Below, in pieces: positions 13,581 to 25,277 of a stretch of DNA of 64,000 bases (the first letter of the stretch is position 1; the number at the start of each line of letters is the position of its first letter). Source of the DNA: Panagrolaimus kolymaensis (taxonomy: Eukaryota > Nematoda > Chromadorea > Rhabditida > Panagrolaimidae); NCBI GenBank assembly GCA_028622995.1, contig JAJQJQ010000011.1, forward strand, positions 5,642,001-5,706,000, in the 5' to 3' direction. The notes beneath the pieces are model-generated. The model saw nothing but the letters and a program-made list of their open reading frames with translations. It was not told the DNA's origin and did not search any database. The translations under genes and the position numbers were made by a program.

Positions 13581-15048
13581 ATGTTGACTCGAATTTTATT
13601 TATTGTTGCTGCAGTCTGTTTCACCTTTACCTATGGTAACATTTTTTTAATAATAAAGATATTAGTTAATAATATAATTTTATAGGAGCGGTATTTGACC
13701 CATATAGTCGTAGATATAATGTTTGTAAAGGTTCAATGGATACTTTATTAAATAAACCATCTGGATCAACTTCATGCACTTTGATTCAAGGATTAAATAA
13801 TTTAACAACCAAAGCTGGATTTACTACAACTGAAAGCACAACTTACACAAGCTGGGTTTCCACCATTGAAACCACAATTATTAATAATGTTGCAATTTCA
13901 ACTTCGCAAGCAAAATTCCAAGCGATTTCAGCTGCATTTGATAAATTTACACTTGAACAAAATACACTTTGGAATAAAGTTCAATTTTTGAATATTTCCA
14001 CTTGGGGTGCAGTAGCACATGTCACTCGAATTACATCCGATTGGAATATGCAATCATCCCTTGAACTCATTGTTGCAAACTCAAATAAAGGAAATTGCAA
14101 ATTATTTGATTTACTTCTTGAAGGTTGTTCAGGAGATTCTGCAAAACACAGTGCTCTCTCCGCTTTTATTGATTCCGATCTTAAAACTATTGTAATGAAT
14201 AGTAATACCATGACTCAAACTGAAGTGATTTCAGCAATTTATTCCAAATTTCAAACTAAATTCTTTATTTCAAATCCAACATGGATTTCATATTTCTCTA
14301 GTTTGAATCTCAATGGATATTATGCTTTTAGTCAATGGAATCAAGTGGCTGTTACATATCAACGAACCACAACCATCACAACAACTTTAACTGGATCAGG
14401 AATGGATTGTCCATTCATTTTAGCCATGAATAAAACCCTTTCAATGACAACTTATACAAACACCCAAAAAGGTTTCATTAAAAATTTAATGAATTATTTC
14501 ATTCAACAATGGGCTACTGTAACCACCGTTGAAGCAAGATTAGCTTTAATTTCAATGAAATTCTCTGAATCCATTGATTTAAGTTATAGTTATTTCTCTT
14601 GCCTTAATTCCATTCAAATTGAAGGATTTGGTTCATGGTATGATCTCATCATCTATAGTTGTCAAGTAAGGTTTAGAAATGAAATATAAATGATAAATAT
14701 ATTTGTGATTTTTAGAAAACAACTTTACCTACATCATGTGGTTGTGTTATTCCTACTTTCGCTCCTGATACTACCACAGCCGCAATTACAACTGCTATGC
14801 CTACAACCACCAAAGCTATGGTTGTAACAACCACCGAAGTTATGACGACCACTGAAGCAGCAACCACCACTGAAGGTGAAATGTCCACAGAAATGCCAAC
14901 TGAAATGACAACTGAAGTAACAATGGAATGGTCAACAACCGATTCAGCTTCAGAATCAACATCAGAAGTAACTTGGGATGCATCATCATTTTCACCCATA
15001 ACATTCCCATCAACAATGGAAGGATGTTCATGTAGCTGTGAAATGTAG
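13581..15048 (+). CDS. secreted Thr-rich protein with three degenerate repeats, 455 aa
   Basis: Exons 13581-13635, 13686-14665 and 14716-15048 join in frame. Exon 1 encodes the signal peptide (MLTRILFIVAAVCFTFTYG). Residues about 34-345 fold into three diverged units of about 95-105 residues, each beginning with a Cys-containing helix-like segment and containing a core of the form T..E....IS..F..F followed by a hydrophobic FL(S/N) ... W segment. Residues 346-455 are a mucin-like stalk of TTT, TTE and STE clusters likely to be O-glycosylated, ending in a Cys-rich tip (CSCSCEM). No transmembrane helix is seen. I do not recognise the repeat; DUF148/SXP-like helical secreted proteins are one possibility but the match is not clear. 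It would act outside the cell. Confidence 0.8.
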
Positions 15049-15241
15049 AACAGATAAAATGTATTTAGTTTTAGTATTTTACTGGTTTTTTCTTTGTTTG
15101 TTGTTTGGTTTCCCTATCGCTCCAAAAAGGTTGAAATAAAACAATTATGACTGCTTTTAATTTATTTAAAGTATTCTTTTAACAAAACATGTAATGAAAT
15201 ATTATTATATTTATGCTTATAAGTTATAACCAATGGAAAAT

Positions 15242-16899
15242 TCATTTTAGTCGCCTCGACGAAATTTGGCAGCTAAAAGGTGTTGGGCTCACTGTGGCTC
15301 CTGGTATCCGTTCTAAGCTTATTTCCGCATCTTTGGGTTTTAAAATCTAAAAAGAATATTTCATAGCACGTTCAAATAAAATTTTAACTAACTTTAAACT
15401 TATTAAAAATATTTGTTATAAATAAAAACAGTTCCATTTTTGCTAATCCTTCTCCAAGACATTGACGTTTTCCAACCGAAAATGGAATCATTTCTTTGCA
15501 TTCTTTAAAATTTCCTTCATCATCCAAAAATCGCTCAGGTTTAAACGTCATTGGATCGGGAAAGATTTTTTCATCAAAAAGTATCGATGAAATTTGTGGA
15601 ACAATGAGAGTGCCTTTTGGAATAAAAAAATTTCCAACATTTGTATCTACCAAAGTTGAATGTAAAACATTTAATGGAACAACGTTCGCTATTCGTTGAA
15701 CTTCAAGAATCACCGCTTGACAATATGGCAAATTTGGTTTATCTGTGAAGGTAATAAGGCGATTATCATCAGAGACAATGGAATCTAATTCTTTTTGCAT
15801 TTTATCTTGAATTGATGGGTTTAGCATTAAGTAAAGCACTCCCCAAGCTATGGAATTGGTTGTTGTTTCTTGACCAGCTATCCAAAAATCAAAGCAAAGA
15901 TTATTTAGTTGGTTGCGGCTGAAAATAAAAAAGTTGTATTATAACTTTAAGCTTGTTAAAAGCATACTCAAATGTTCTAGCATCTCCAGTTGCTTCTTTT
16001 CGTTTTTCCATTTCAAGCAAAAAAGCATCCACAAAATCTCGAGGCTCCTTTTCTTTATCAAACTCATCAATATGGCTTTTAATTTTTTCATCAAAAAATT
16101 CAAATATCACATTCTTCATTTCTTCAATTTCGCTATAATACTTTCCAAAGATTGGTAAATGTTTAAACCAATGAGTATTTTTCCACATAATCATAACTAT
16201 AGGATGCCGAGATAATTGTAAATGGCGTTTCACGATATCTTTCAATTTATAAAAAGCGCTTGTATCTTCATCTTCAATGAATTTAGAACCAAAAATTAAA
16301 TCATTGATTACAGAACCGATTGAAATATCTATGAGCTTTATCATATCGACTTCGGATGAAACTTTAGATTCAGCGGTTGCTTTCTTCAAGAAAAAAGAAA
16401 TAGTGTCCAATATTTTTTCTTGCATTAAATTTTTTCCAACACCAAAATCACGTAAAACTTTTAATGAAAATCGTCGATGTTCTGACCAAATATCGCCTTC
16501 AACATGGATGACTCCGCCATTGCCTTCTAAAACAACACAAAAGTATTTTTCAAGCTCGCAAAAAAAGTTTCAAATAAACAAACTTTTTAAAATTTCTTGA
16601 AATTCAGGAATTTGAAAACGTCCAGCAAAAATATGTCCTCTTTTTTGGAAGCACTCAATAATGGTTTCATAATCGTTTATTGTAACCACAGGATTTTCAC
16701 CAATCCAAAATGTATAAATATTTCCAAATTCATTTTGCCATTTTTTAAATGCTGCATAACCTGGAGAAAATTTTGCTAAAGTATGAGTATTTCCAATCAA
16801 TGGTAATGGAATTGGACCAGGTGGAAAATTTCGACGTTTCCAATAAAAATGATAAAACAAAAATGTTGAAAAGAAAATTATTAATAGAATTAAAAACAT
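15242..16899 (-). CDS. cytochrome P450, CYP2-clan nematode type, 501 aa
   Basis: Minus strand, exons 16899-16584, 16526-15968, 15918-15393 and 15346-15242 give a full-length 501-residue P450. Seen in order: N-terminal membrane anchor (residues 3-20), Pro-rich hinge RRNFPPGPIPLPLIGN, WSEHRRF C-helix, helix I AGQETT (residues 306-311), the ExxR motif as EVQR, FKPERF, and the heme loop PFSVGKRQCLGEG with Cys445 as the axial thiolate. The enzyme is an ER-bound heme monooxygenase, probably of the CYP33/CYP14-like nematode group that acts on xenobiotics or lipids. All catalytic residues and splice sites are intact, so it should be functional. Substrate cannot be told. A TATAAAAAG lies about 51 bases upstream of the ATG. 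Confidence 0.95.
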
Positions 16900-16949
16900 T
16901 TTTTAGTTGATCAAGATTTTATTATTAACTTTTAATAGTTCGAAAACAT

Positions 16950-16958
16950 CTTTTTATA
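16950..16958 (-). promoter_or_regulatory. TATA box of the cytochrome P450 gene
   Basis: TATAAAAAG read on the minus strand about 50 bases before the P450 ATG at 16899. Motif and spacing only. Confidence 0.5.
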
Positions 16959-17200
16959 CCTACATTCAAAATTGAATTTTATGTTTTGTGATTACCCTTT
17001 TTTGATGCACAAAATAGAAAAAAATTAAACTACAAAATGGACAACAACAAAAGAGAGAGAGTTACCCAACATTGATTAATCTCTATAGTTAATAAAAATA
17101 AGGTGTTATTGTCTTTTTGTTTTTCGATTCTATCGTTCGAATCTTTAACTTTGGATATATTAAATTTTTTGATCAAAGCTCGGTAGAGTGAAAAAAGAAG

Positions 17201-17361
17201 AGAAAAAATAGGTTTGGATATGATACATTTCGAAGTTCGAACAAATCATAATTTTGATTATCGTAAAATTCATTCCAAAAAATGTCACCATTATTATTGG
17301 CAAAGAGTCGATACGGCATTTTGAAATGTAAAGAGTTCAACCATTTTTCAGAAATTAGCAT
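17201..17361 (-). other. possible coding fragment
   Basis: A minus-strand frame starting at 17361 reads about 50 residues of complex sequence (a segment with FANNNGDIFWNEFYD) before dissolving into Phe-rich translation. Composition is protein-like, unlike the surrounding frames, but there is no signal peptide, no recognisable domain and no clear partner exon. It may be a stranded exon or a relic of a nematode-expanded family. Confidence 0.25.
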
Positions 17362-17397
17362 CTTTCAAGTGTCCATCATTCAAAACCTTCAAAACCG

Positions 17398-17406
17398 TAT
17401 AAAAGG
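17398..17406 (+). promoter_or_regulatory. TATA box of the MSP gene
   Basis: TATAAAAGG lies about 100 bases upstream of the MSP ATG at 17499, followed by a pyrimidine-rich 5' leader. Confidence 0.55.
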
Positions 17407-17498
17407 AAAGCCATGGCAATGAAAAGTCATCAGTCTTAGTCGACGCTTCGTTGACTTTCTTCTCCTGCTCTCTTCTCTCTCTCATCTTCTAAATCAAC

Positions 17499-17927
17499 AT
17501 GGCTACTGTACCACCTGGTGATATTACCACTCAACCTGGAACCAAGATCGTCTTCAATGCTCCATATGATGATAAGCACACTTATCACATCAAGGTTGGT
17601 TTTTTTTTCTATTTCTCTTTTACTCATTTTTTCATTTTTCAGATCATCAACACGGGTGGTCATCGTATTGGTTGGGCTATCAAAACCACCAACATGAAAC
17701 GTCTTGGTGTCGATCCTCCCTGTGGTGTACTTGATCCTAAAGAAGCTGTCCTCATGGCTGTCTCCTGTGACTCCTTCCAATTTGGTCAAGAAGACACGAA
17801 CAATGATCGCATCACCATTGAATGGACCAATACTCCTGATGGCGCTGCTAAACAATTTCGTCGTGAATGGTTCCAAGGTGATGGTATGGTCCGTCGTAAG
17901 AATCTCCCTATTGAATACAACCCCTAA
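17499..17927 (+). CDS. msp: major sperm protein (MSP), 126 aa
   Basis: Exons 17499-17594 and 17643-17927 flank a 48-base intron; the intron has no stop, so an unspliced frame also exists. The protein starts [20 protein letters not shown] and carries the MSP immunoglobulin-like fold throughout, including [36 protein letters not shown] and the C-terminal [19 protein letters not shown]. Length equals the family norm (about 127). MSP polymerises to drive crawling of amoeboid nematode sperm and is also released as an oocyte maturation signal. Its presence is diagnostic for a nematode. Expression should be restricted to the male germline. Codon use looks more biased toward C-ending codons than neighbours, consistent with high expression. 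Confidence 0.97.
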   Translation: MATVPPGDITTQPGTKIVFNAPYDDKHTYHIKVGFFFYFSFTHFFIFQIINTGGHRIGWAIKTTNMKRLGVDPPCGVLDPKEAVLMAVSCDSFQFGQEDTNNDRITIEWTNTPDGAAKQFRREWFQGDGMVRRKNLPIEYNP

Positions 17928-18245
17928 TTTATTTTATGTTGTTTGAATAGTGTGTTTTTATAATAATAAATAATATTTAATTTTTATATTTGTGTTATGA
18001 CATTTTTTTATTAAGGATTTTACTTGTGCAAAACAAAATTAAACAGCATGCTTGCGAGGATATTAAGTTCAAATTGTTATCACATTAATCGGATTGCTTT
18101 CTTAAATTTCTTATAACAAACTTGCAGTTTTATCAAAATTGGAAAAATTTATCTTACATTGCAAAGAGTATCTTCGAATGGAGTTTTCTTTAATTTTTTT
18201 GATTTTCATTAGTAAAACTTTCACCCGACGAAGGTTCAATCATTA

Positions 18246-18440
18246 CATATTATAACAGGCAAAACTTTTGTATAAGGTGATTGGCCATGGATGGTTACAA
18301 TGTCGGATGGTTGCGGTGGAACATTGGTAGGAGAACATTGAGTTTTAACCGCAGCACATTGTGCGCCTTCTGAAGTTGACGATAGACATTTATTTGGTTC
18401 GACGATATTGAAAGGAAAAGGTCAAGAATTAATAAATTAT
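18246..18440 (+). pseudogene. relic of an S1 (trypsin-like) serine protease
   Basis: One frame reads as the N-terminal part of an S1 protease catalytic domain: an IITGK start like the activation site, GDWPWMV, GCGGTLVGEH and VLTAAHCA, which contains the catalytic His. The frame is broken by TAA at 18273-18275 and by TGA at 18339-18341, the latter where a Trp is usual. Sequence resemblance fades after about 18440 and neither the catalytic Asp region nor a GDSGGP motif follows. Splicing could not easily remove both stops because they lie inside conserved blocks. This is a dead, truncated copy. Confidence 0.75.
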
Positions 18441-18916
18441 ACCTTGACATTTCTATCAAAGATTACATCATTATCTTCTTCATCGCTGCTTATTTGTTCC
18501 GTCGTTCTGTCCATGGATTGAAGAAACAACAAAAGGTGAAGTCCCTTGTAAAGATAACAGCTAAGCATTATGTTTATGAAAAAGGTTAAATAAAAAAAAT
18601 ATTTTTTTAAAGCCTAACTTATAACAAATAAACAAACTGCAACATAGCATATGCATATGTGATATCGACTTTGACGAAAAGAAAAACACATTTACAAACT
18701 AATAATTTTTAAATTTGCCACATTTTCCCCTTCTTTCGAAACGAAGATAGTCAAACTTTGGTATTTCCCGCGAGAAAAAATACATATGTAACGACGTTTT
18801 TCAAAAAATCATAGAAACATCAGTTTTGTATGCAAATTAATAATGCTTGAATATGATTTCATTTTTTTATCTTTCAAACATTTTTCTCCACTTCATTCCT
18901 TCACAAACGCCACGAC

Positions 18917-20130
18917 ATGGCCGAACAGCTAAAAAAATTGAATGTTGGTGATGTCGTTGATCAATGGAAAATCAGAAAATTACTTGGTGAAGGAGGTTTT
19001 GGTGCGGTATGTTTTATCTTTTAACGTGTTCAAACAATCATATCTTTTTTTTTTTAGGTTTATGAAGTTATAAATGCAAAAACTCAACTATCGTATGCAA
19101 TGAAAACCGAAATGATTTCTGAAGCTTTGAAAGTATTAAAAATGGAAGTTTATGTTATGCGACAAGCAAATAATATCAAAGCTAAACATATTGTTATATG
19201 TGAAGATACTGGATCCTTCACTGATTTCTTATATGTTGTAATGACCATGGTTGGAAAATCTCTTCAAGATGTAAGAAAAATGTGTCCTGGTCAAAAATTT
19301 AGTCTTGGAACAGCTTTATCTATTGGAATTCAATCTTTAGAAGCCATCGAAGAATTACATATGATTGGATTTTTGCATCGGTATGCTTTTGGATTGAGAT
19401 TTATGTGCCATCAAAATTATTCTAATCCCTTTGTTTTCAGTGATATAAAACCATCAAATTTTGCAATTGGACGTCCTGAAATTAATGAATTACGAAAGCT
19501 GTATCTTCTTGATTTTGGAATGTGCCGGCGATACATGGATGATAACAAACAAATTCGACGCCCTCGTGCCATTGCAGGTTTTCGTGGTACTATTCGCTAT
19601 GCTCCATTATCATGTCATATTCGTCGAGAAACCTGTAGAAAAGATGACATAGAAAGCTGGTTTTATCAACAAGTAGAAATAACTCGTGGTGCATTACCTT
19701 GGAGATCATTGGAAGAAAAAAATGAGGTATGATTAATGATTTAAAAATTGATTTAAAGCTTTATATTTTAGGTAGCAATGTTCAAAGAAAGATGTCGATA
19801 TGGTCATTGTTTATATGAAATGATGGGGGGATGTCCAAGGCAGTATATTGAAATTTTGAAATATGTTGATTCGCTACGGTAAGAACTTTTTGTATTCATA
19901 ATAAACATAACCCTTTGTTTATTTTTAGGTACTATGATACGCCAGATTACAACAAAATTTATAAACTACTTAGAACTGCAATGAAATTATTCAAAGTTGT
20001 TGAATTTCCGTATGATTGGGAGGCAGTATTAGAAAAAGATGTACAAAAACCTGCTGAACATGGTGCTGCTGCTCCTCATGCTGCCGACGCTTCTGCTGTT
20101 CCAACTGCCGCGGCTCCTGCTAAAACCTAA
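18917..20130 (+). CDS. tau-tubulin-kinase-like (CK1 superfamily) protein kinase, 335 aa
   Basis: Five exons: 18917-19006, 19058-19380, 19441-19726, 19772-19878 and 19929-20130. The kinase domain fills residues 16-300: Gly-rich loop GEGGFGAVY, ATP-anchoring Lys46 (AMK), catalytic HRDIKPSNF with Asp139, DFG at 162-164, then AGFRGTIRYAPL and the RKDDIESWFY segment typical of the TTBK/worm CK1 expansion. Catalytic residues are all present, so an active Ser/Thr kinase is expected. After the domain a short Ala/Pro-rich tail (AAAPHAADASAVPTAAAP) ends the protein. In nematodes this family is greatly expanded and many members are sperm-enriched; the MSP gene lies 1 kb upstream on the same strand, which fits but does not prove a spermatogenesis role. 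Confidence 0.92.
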
Positions 20131-21394
20131 TAACGATCAATTTTATTTATGTTCAATAATGTTTTCAATGATTTATGTTCAATAAATTATTTTTTACTAT
20201 CCTTGTTTCATATTTTGTTTTTTGTCAATTACAAACATGTGCATACGTGAAGGTCTTTCGGGCATAATTAAGACCACTTTTTTATTCAAGATTCGGTTAC
20301 TAAAATAGGATTTTGGTTCATGACTCACACTTTTTTAAAGTAACCGGAAAAGAAAGTTAGTGTTTTTGAGGTATGGGCATCATCATTTGAAATGACGGAA
20401 CAATAATGACCTTCAAAAGTTTGAAAAAACAAGTACTCAAGTAAAAAAAACAGCGGGTGACTATTTTAAAATTATCCTCAATTGATACATTTTGTTGTTT
20501 TGAAAGAAAAAATTGAAAGAAAGGGTTTTATTTTTTACTGGCTTTCGAAGTTTGAAAGTTGAAGAAAGTTTGTATAACTTGTTTTCTTATAATTCTTTTT
20601 TCATTCTTATTTTGTTTTTTTTTGTTGCTAAAATTAACGCTATTGTACCTGCTACTTACACGACAGAAATGTTTTTAGTTCAGGTAATCTTCTTACTAAA
20701 TACAGTTAGTGATACGGTGTTTTATTCTAACATCTTCATAATACATACATACATACTTTCAAAACAAACTTCATCCTCAAAGTGTTCACCCATTTTCTCC
20801 ATTCATGCTATTTAGCGAAACCAAACATAAAAATGTTCCAAACCCATTCTTTCTATTTCTCAAAAAACAATTGTCAAACGAAGATTTTTTTGTAGTCATC
20901 ATTAAAATTGACGCAGTTGCGGCGGCGGCGACTGTGATAAAAAAAACTAAAATAAAAAGCGATCTTCGTTGTTACTTACTTATTTCATCCATTTTATTTT
21001 TCTGTTTTTTCGTTCTTCAAAAACACCCACGGTTTTTTGTCTTCGCTTTTTTGTTAAAACAATAACATAACCCTAAAGGCCATGAACTGCTTTGATTGAG
21101 ATTGCTTTTTGACACTACTGCGTAACTAATTTTTTTTTATGTCGGTGCATCCAAAGGTTTCCGTTTTTGATCACCACCAAAAAAACATTATTATCGTTAA
21201 AGTTTACGACTAAAGTTTTTAAAAAAAATCAATATGTGTGTGATTTTTTTAATTAAATAAATCGAAAAATCTAATCTTTGTATTTCTTAAAAAACAAATT
21301 TTGGTTAAATTCTTACTTGTTGGTGTTTTAAAGTTACGCTTTCCAATATATCTGTTCCATTATTCTCTTTCCTTAAATTGACTTTAAATTCCTT
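20131..21394. other. intergenic region
   Basis: No gene supported. It has the kinase 3' end (AATAAA near 20180), a short GCGGCGGCG-containing patch near 20921-20930 in otherwise AT-rich DNA, and an ACAT tetranucleotide run near 20743-20756. Frames at 20513-21065 are Phe-rich low complexity. Confidence 0.5.
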
Positions 21395-21403
21395 TATAAA
21401 AAG
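21395..21403 (+). promoter_or_regulatory. TATA box of the metalloprotease gene
   Basis: TATAAAAAG about 130 bases before the ATG at 21533. An orphan acceptor (TTTTCAG ending at 21526) intervenes, so the leader may be spliced. Confidence 0.4.
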
Positions 21404-21532
21404 TTCCGCGCCATTCTTCATACACCTATACAAAATTCATTGACTTTAGTTCTCCTTTATCTCTATTGCCATTTACATACCAAACCCATCGTATTTTGCC
21501 CTACAATAATTTTCTAACATTTTCAGAGAATA

Positions 21533-23352
21533 ATGCTATTCTTCTCGTTAGCGCTAACAATTTTCGCCATATCTGTTCAAGGATGTTTTTCATCCAGTGA
21601 TTCAGCATCGGATCATCATGCTCGAGCTTTAGAATTAAAAACTCAAAATCGACCCGCAGTGTTGGATGAAAAATTTGTTCAAGTAAGAAGAATCAGTTAC
21701 AGTATTTAGAAAGGATAATATAATATGTATTTATTTTAAGACATATTTGTCCACTTTTGGTTATCTCAAATCTGACCAATCAAATGTAAGAGAAATAAGC
21801 AATGAAGTTTCTAAAGAAAAATTTGAAAATGCTTTAAAGTAAGTTTCTTAGAATTACTAAATCGTGACATTAAAAAGGGATAAAGCTTCTTGGATTATAT
21901 GTCATTAGCTCTAAAATAAATATAAAAACTCAAAGGTAAAATTTAAAACATTTTTAGATCATTCCAACAATTCATGGGCATTTCAAACACCGGCAAAGTT
22001 GATTTACAAACCAGCGGTCTCATGTTGAAAAAACGATGCGGAAATACTGACATTCATTCTTTCAAGGGTGAGCTTTCGTAAAATAATTCCATGTATCTTA
22101 CTTTATTTTTGATTTTAGATACCATTGCATTATGGAAGAAAACCATTTTGACATGGAATATCACACATTTTCCTTCCACAGTCAACGAAAACGACCTTCG
22201 TGATAAATTAAAATTAGCTTTCTCAGCTTGGGAAATAGTTATTCCAATTGATTTTGTTGAAGTTGATCGAGCTGATAAAGCTGATATCGTTTTCTCATTT
22301 GAAGCTGCAGAAAATGATTGGTCTCGAGATCCAACACGTAAGCATTAAATGGAAGATATTCTTTGGTAAAGCAAAGGGATTTTTAGATTTAACCATTGCC
22401 CAAGCTAGTGGACCCATTGCAAGTCGAGTTTGGATTAGTGCCGATGAGCATTGGGGAATTAACAATGAAGCAGATCAAACAGGAACAGATTTATTCAATG
22501 TATTGGTTCATGAACTTGGTCATGTTCTTGGATTACGCCATTCATCAGATGCAAATTCAATGATGCATCCATTTTTTGAACGAACAGCCGATCAAGCTCG
22601 GCCTACTGTAACTTCTGATGATGTTGAAAGACTTCGAAATCTTTATAGTAAGCTTTTTCTTTTCTTGCAAAATTATTAATTCCAAAATATTCTTTCCAGA
22701 TGTCCATTCACCACCAGAAGATGCCATCGATGAGCCAATTGATCCTTCAGCTTCCAATCAAACTACAACATCAGTTTCTTGTCCTCGTTATATAAATTCA
22801 GCTGTCAATGCTCCAGATGGTCGATGGCTTGTTTTTGAAGATGGTAAATGCTGGCAAACCGTTAATCGTACAGTTATTACACCCGAAGTTGAAATTTTCA
22901 AAGTTCTTCCATCCGCTCCTAAATATGTCAACGCCTCTGCCACCATTGGCGATCTCATGATCCTTATATCTGATCGTAAAATTTATGGTTACACTCAACC
23001 AAAACGCAATGGACAATTCAAAGTTGCTGAAGGCTATCCCAAAGAATTGCATGGTCGAGTTTTGTTTTATCCAGAAGCAGCCTTTCCTCTTGCAAATGGA
23101 AGCCTCATTTTACTTAGCGATAATGTCTTTGCAACCTATGATTTGGAACAAAATGCTCCCAGTTTCCTTAACGACAAAAATGTTTATTTTCCCAACCTTC
23201 CAGAAAATCTTGTTAGTGGGATTCCACAAATTCCTGGCACCGATAATGTTTATTGGATGCTAACCAGTGATAGCATTTATGAGTATGATGCACGCATTCA
23301 ACAAGTTTTAGATGCAGAAAGTTTAGCAAGTTTCTTCATTTGTGAATATTAA
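21533..23352 (+). CDS. matrix metalloprotease (zmp-like) with hemopexin domain, 496 aa
   Basis: Six exons: 21533-21682, 21741-21838, 21958-22067, 22119-22337, 22387-22647 and 22700-23352. Order: signal peptide (1-17); propeptide with peptidoglycan-binding-like helices and a cysteine switch at Cys110 (KKRCGNTD, where PRCGxPD is usual); catalytic domain with the zinc site HELGHVLGLRH (His234, Glu235, His238, His244) and a Met-turn SMMHP (Met251/252); Pro-rich hinge; and a C-terminal hemopexin-like propeller bounded by Cys residues (SCPRYI to FFICEY). It is a secreted zinc endopeptidase for extracellular matrix. The loop that normally holds the structural zinc and LAHA motif reads LTIAQASG here, lacking the usual His. 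Otherwise complete and probably active. Confidence 0.93.
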
Positions 23353-23497
23353 GGTTAAAACCTTGAAAGCAAAAATATGTGAAATAATTAAACCCATAAT
23401 AAAATTTGAATTATATGTACTTTATTGAGAGAATAAAAATCAACAAATTTTTAAACAAAATATGAAAAACAAAACAAAACAAAAAACAAATGAGAAA

Positions 23498-24517
23498 TCA
23501 CCATGAATCTCCTTCGGTATCAATTTCTTCAGGAAATTTGTCTTTGACATCAGCATCTTCTCCATATTGAATAGCATTGTCGATAGTTATCAATAAATCA
23601 GAAATACTATCTTCATCGGTGATGTTCAAAGTGTTAAATGAGATCATTGAATACGAATCCATGACGCCAGCAATCTTTTCACTCAGAGTTCGGTAAGCAT
23701 TACTGAAAGCTGTAGGAGGATTCTGAAAAAGTACTTTTAAAGATGAATAAGAAAAAATAAAAGCTCACTTCATTAAGTAACGTTGACATTTCTGAACTAA
23801 GCATGTATTCCACTCTTTCACGATCTTCATTTTTTAGCATATCCATCTTCGTTAAAACACAAATAGCAGGACATTCGAGCACCATCAAAGTTGATAAAGC
23901 AGTCAGAGCACCAGCCATATATTTATCCACATCGATCATAAATTGAGAATCCAAGAGGAAGACTGCACAAACATTGAAACCACATGATCGAAGATGATCC
24001 ACAATTGTTCTCATAACAGTCATATGACTGTAAAGTTCAATTTGGCCTAAAATATTAATAATACTTTAGATAATCAACAAATGGATGATATACAAACCAG
24101 GACAATCAAAGAGAACATAATCATCATCAGCAGCATCAATAGCAACTTCAACTTCATCCATATTATTTGCGATATATTCCATACAAAAAACTAAAGAACC
24201 ATTTGGTCCCATTGTTGATAAAGTTTCATCTTCGTCATCAGCTAAATCTTCAACACTGATAGTTTCTCGAACATCTAAAATAGTAAGTTTGTTTTAATAT
24301 CAGAGAAAGTGTAACCATACCATAACAAGGATTATATTTAAATGTTTCAGCAGCTGGATCAAGATTTACCACTTGAATATAACGTTCTGTAGCTTCACCA
24401 TGTTTTTGAATTGCAGCACAATAAGTTGACTAAAAAATGAAAGATTGAAAAATATGAAATGAAGAAACATACCTTTCCGCTACCTGCTGGTCCAATAACC
24501 AATTGAGCATACTTCAT
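23498..24517 (-). CDS. GPN3: GPN-loop GTPase 3 homologue, 277 aa
   Basis: Minus strand, exons 24517-24473, 24429-24321, 24274-24098, 24046-23769 and 23722-23498. GPN GTPases assist assembly and nuclear import of RNA polymerase II and III. Visible motifs: P-loop GPAGSGKST (from residue 9), VVNLDPAAE, the defining Gly-Pro-Asn insertion at residues 74-76, [11 protein letters not shown] (G3), and TKMD (G4). The start [16 protein letters not shown] and the C-terminal [12 protein letters not shown] block match GPN3 specifically rather than GPN1 or GPN2. Length equals the family norm. It lies head-to-head with ufm-1, 245 bases apart, so the two probably share a promoter region. Confidence 0.95.
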
Positions 24518-25104
<587 letters not shown>

Positions 25105-25277
25105 AGATTTTATTTTTGTTTTTGTAAATTGACCAAATTTTTATTTTTTATTATTCGCAAAAATTAAAAACAAATCATAAATACAATTTCAATTTCAACA
25201 ATAGTTAACTGTTTTTCATAAAAAGGGATTGTTCCTGTTTTATAGCCGGGATTATTAATTTAATAACCTTTTTTCTT

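Noticed and set aside
14712..15031. Val- and Leu-rich minus-strand frames
   Set aside because: They are the antisense readings of the Thr-rich stalk exon of the three-repeat protein.
17436..17876. 146-residue minus-strand frame
   Set aside because: Antisense shadow of the MSP gene; MSP itself is certain.
20513..21065. Two adjacent hydrophobic plus-strand frames
   Set aside because: Phe/Leu-rich translation of poly-T tracts, no start context, splice site or domain; a clean acceptor for the metalloprotease lies beyond them.
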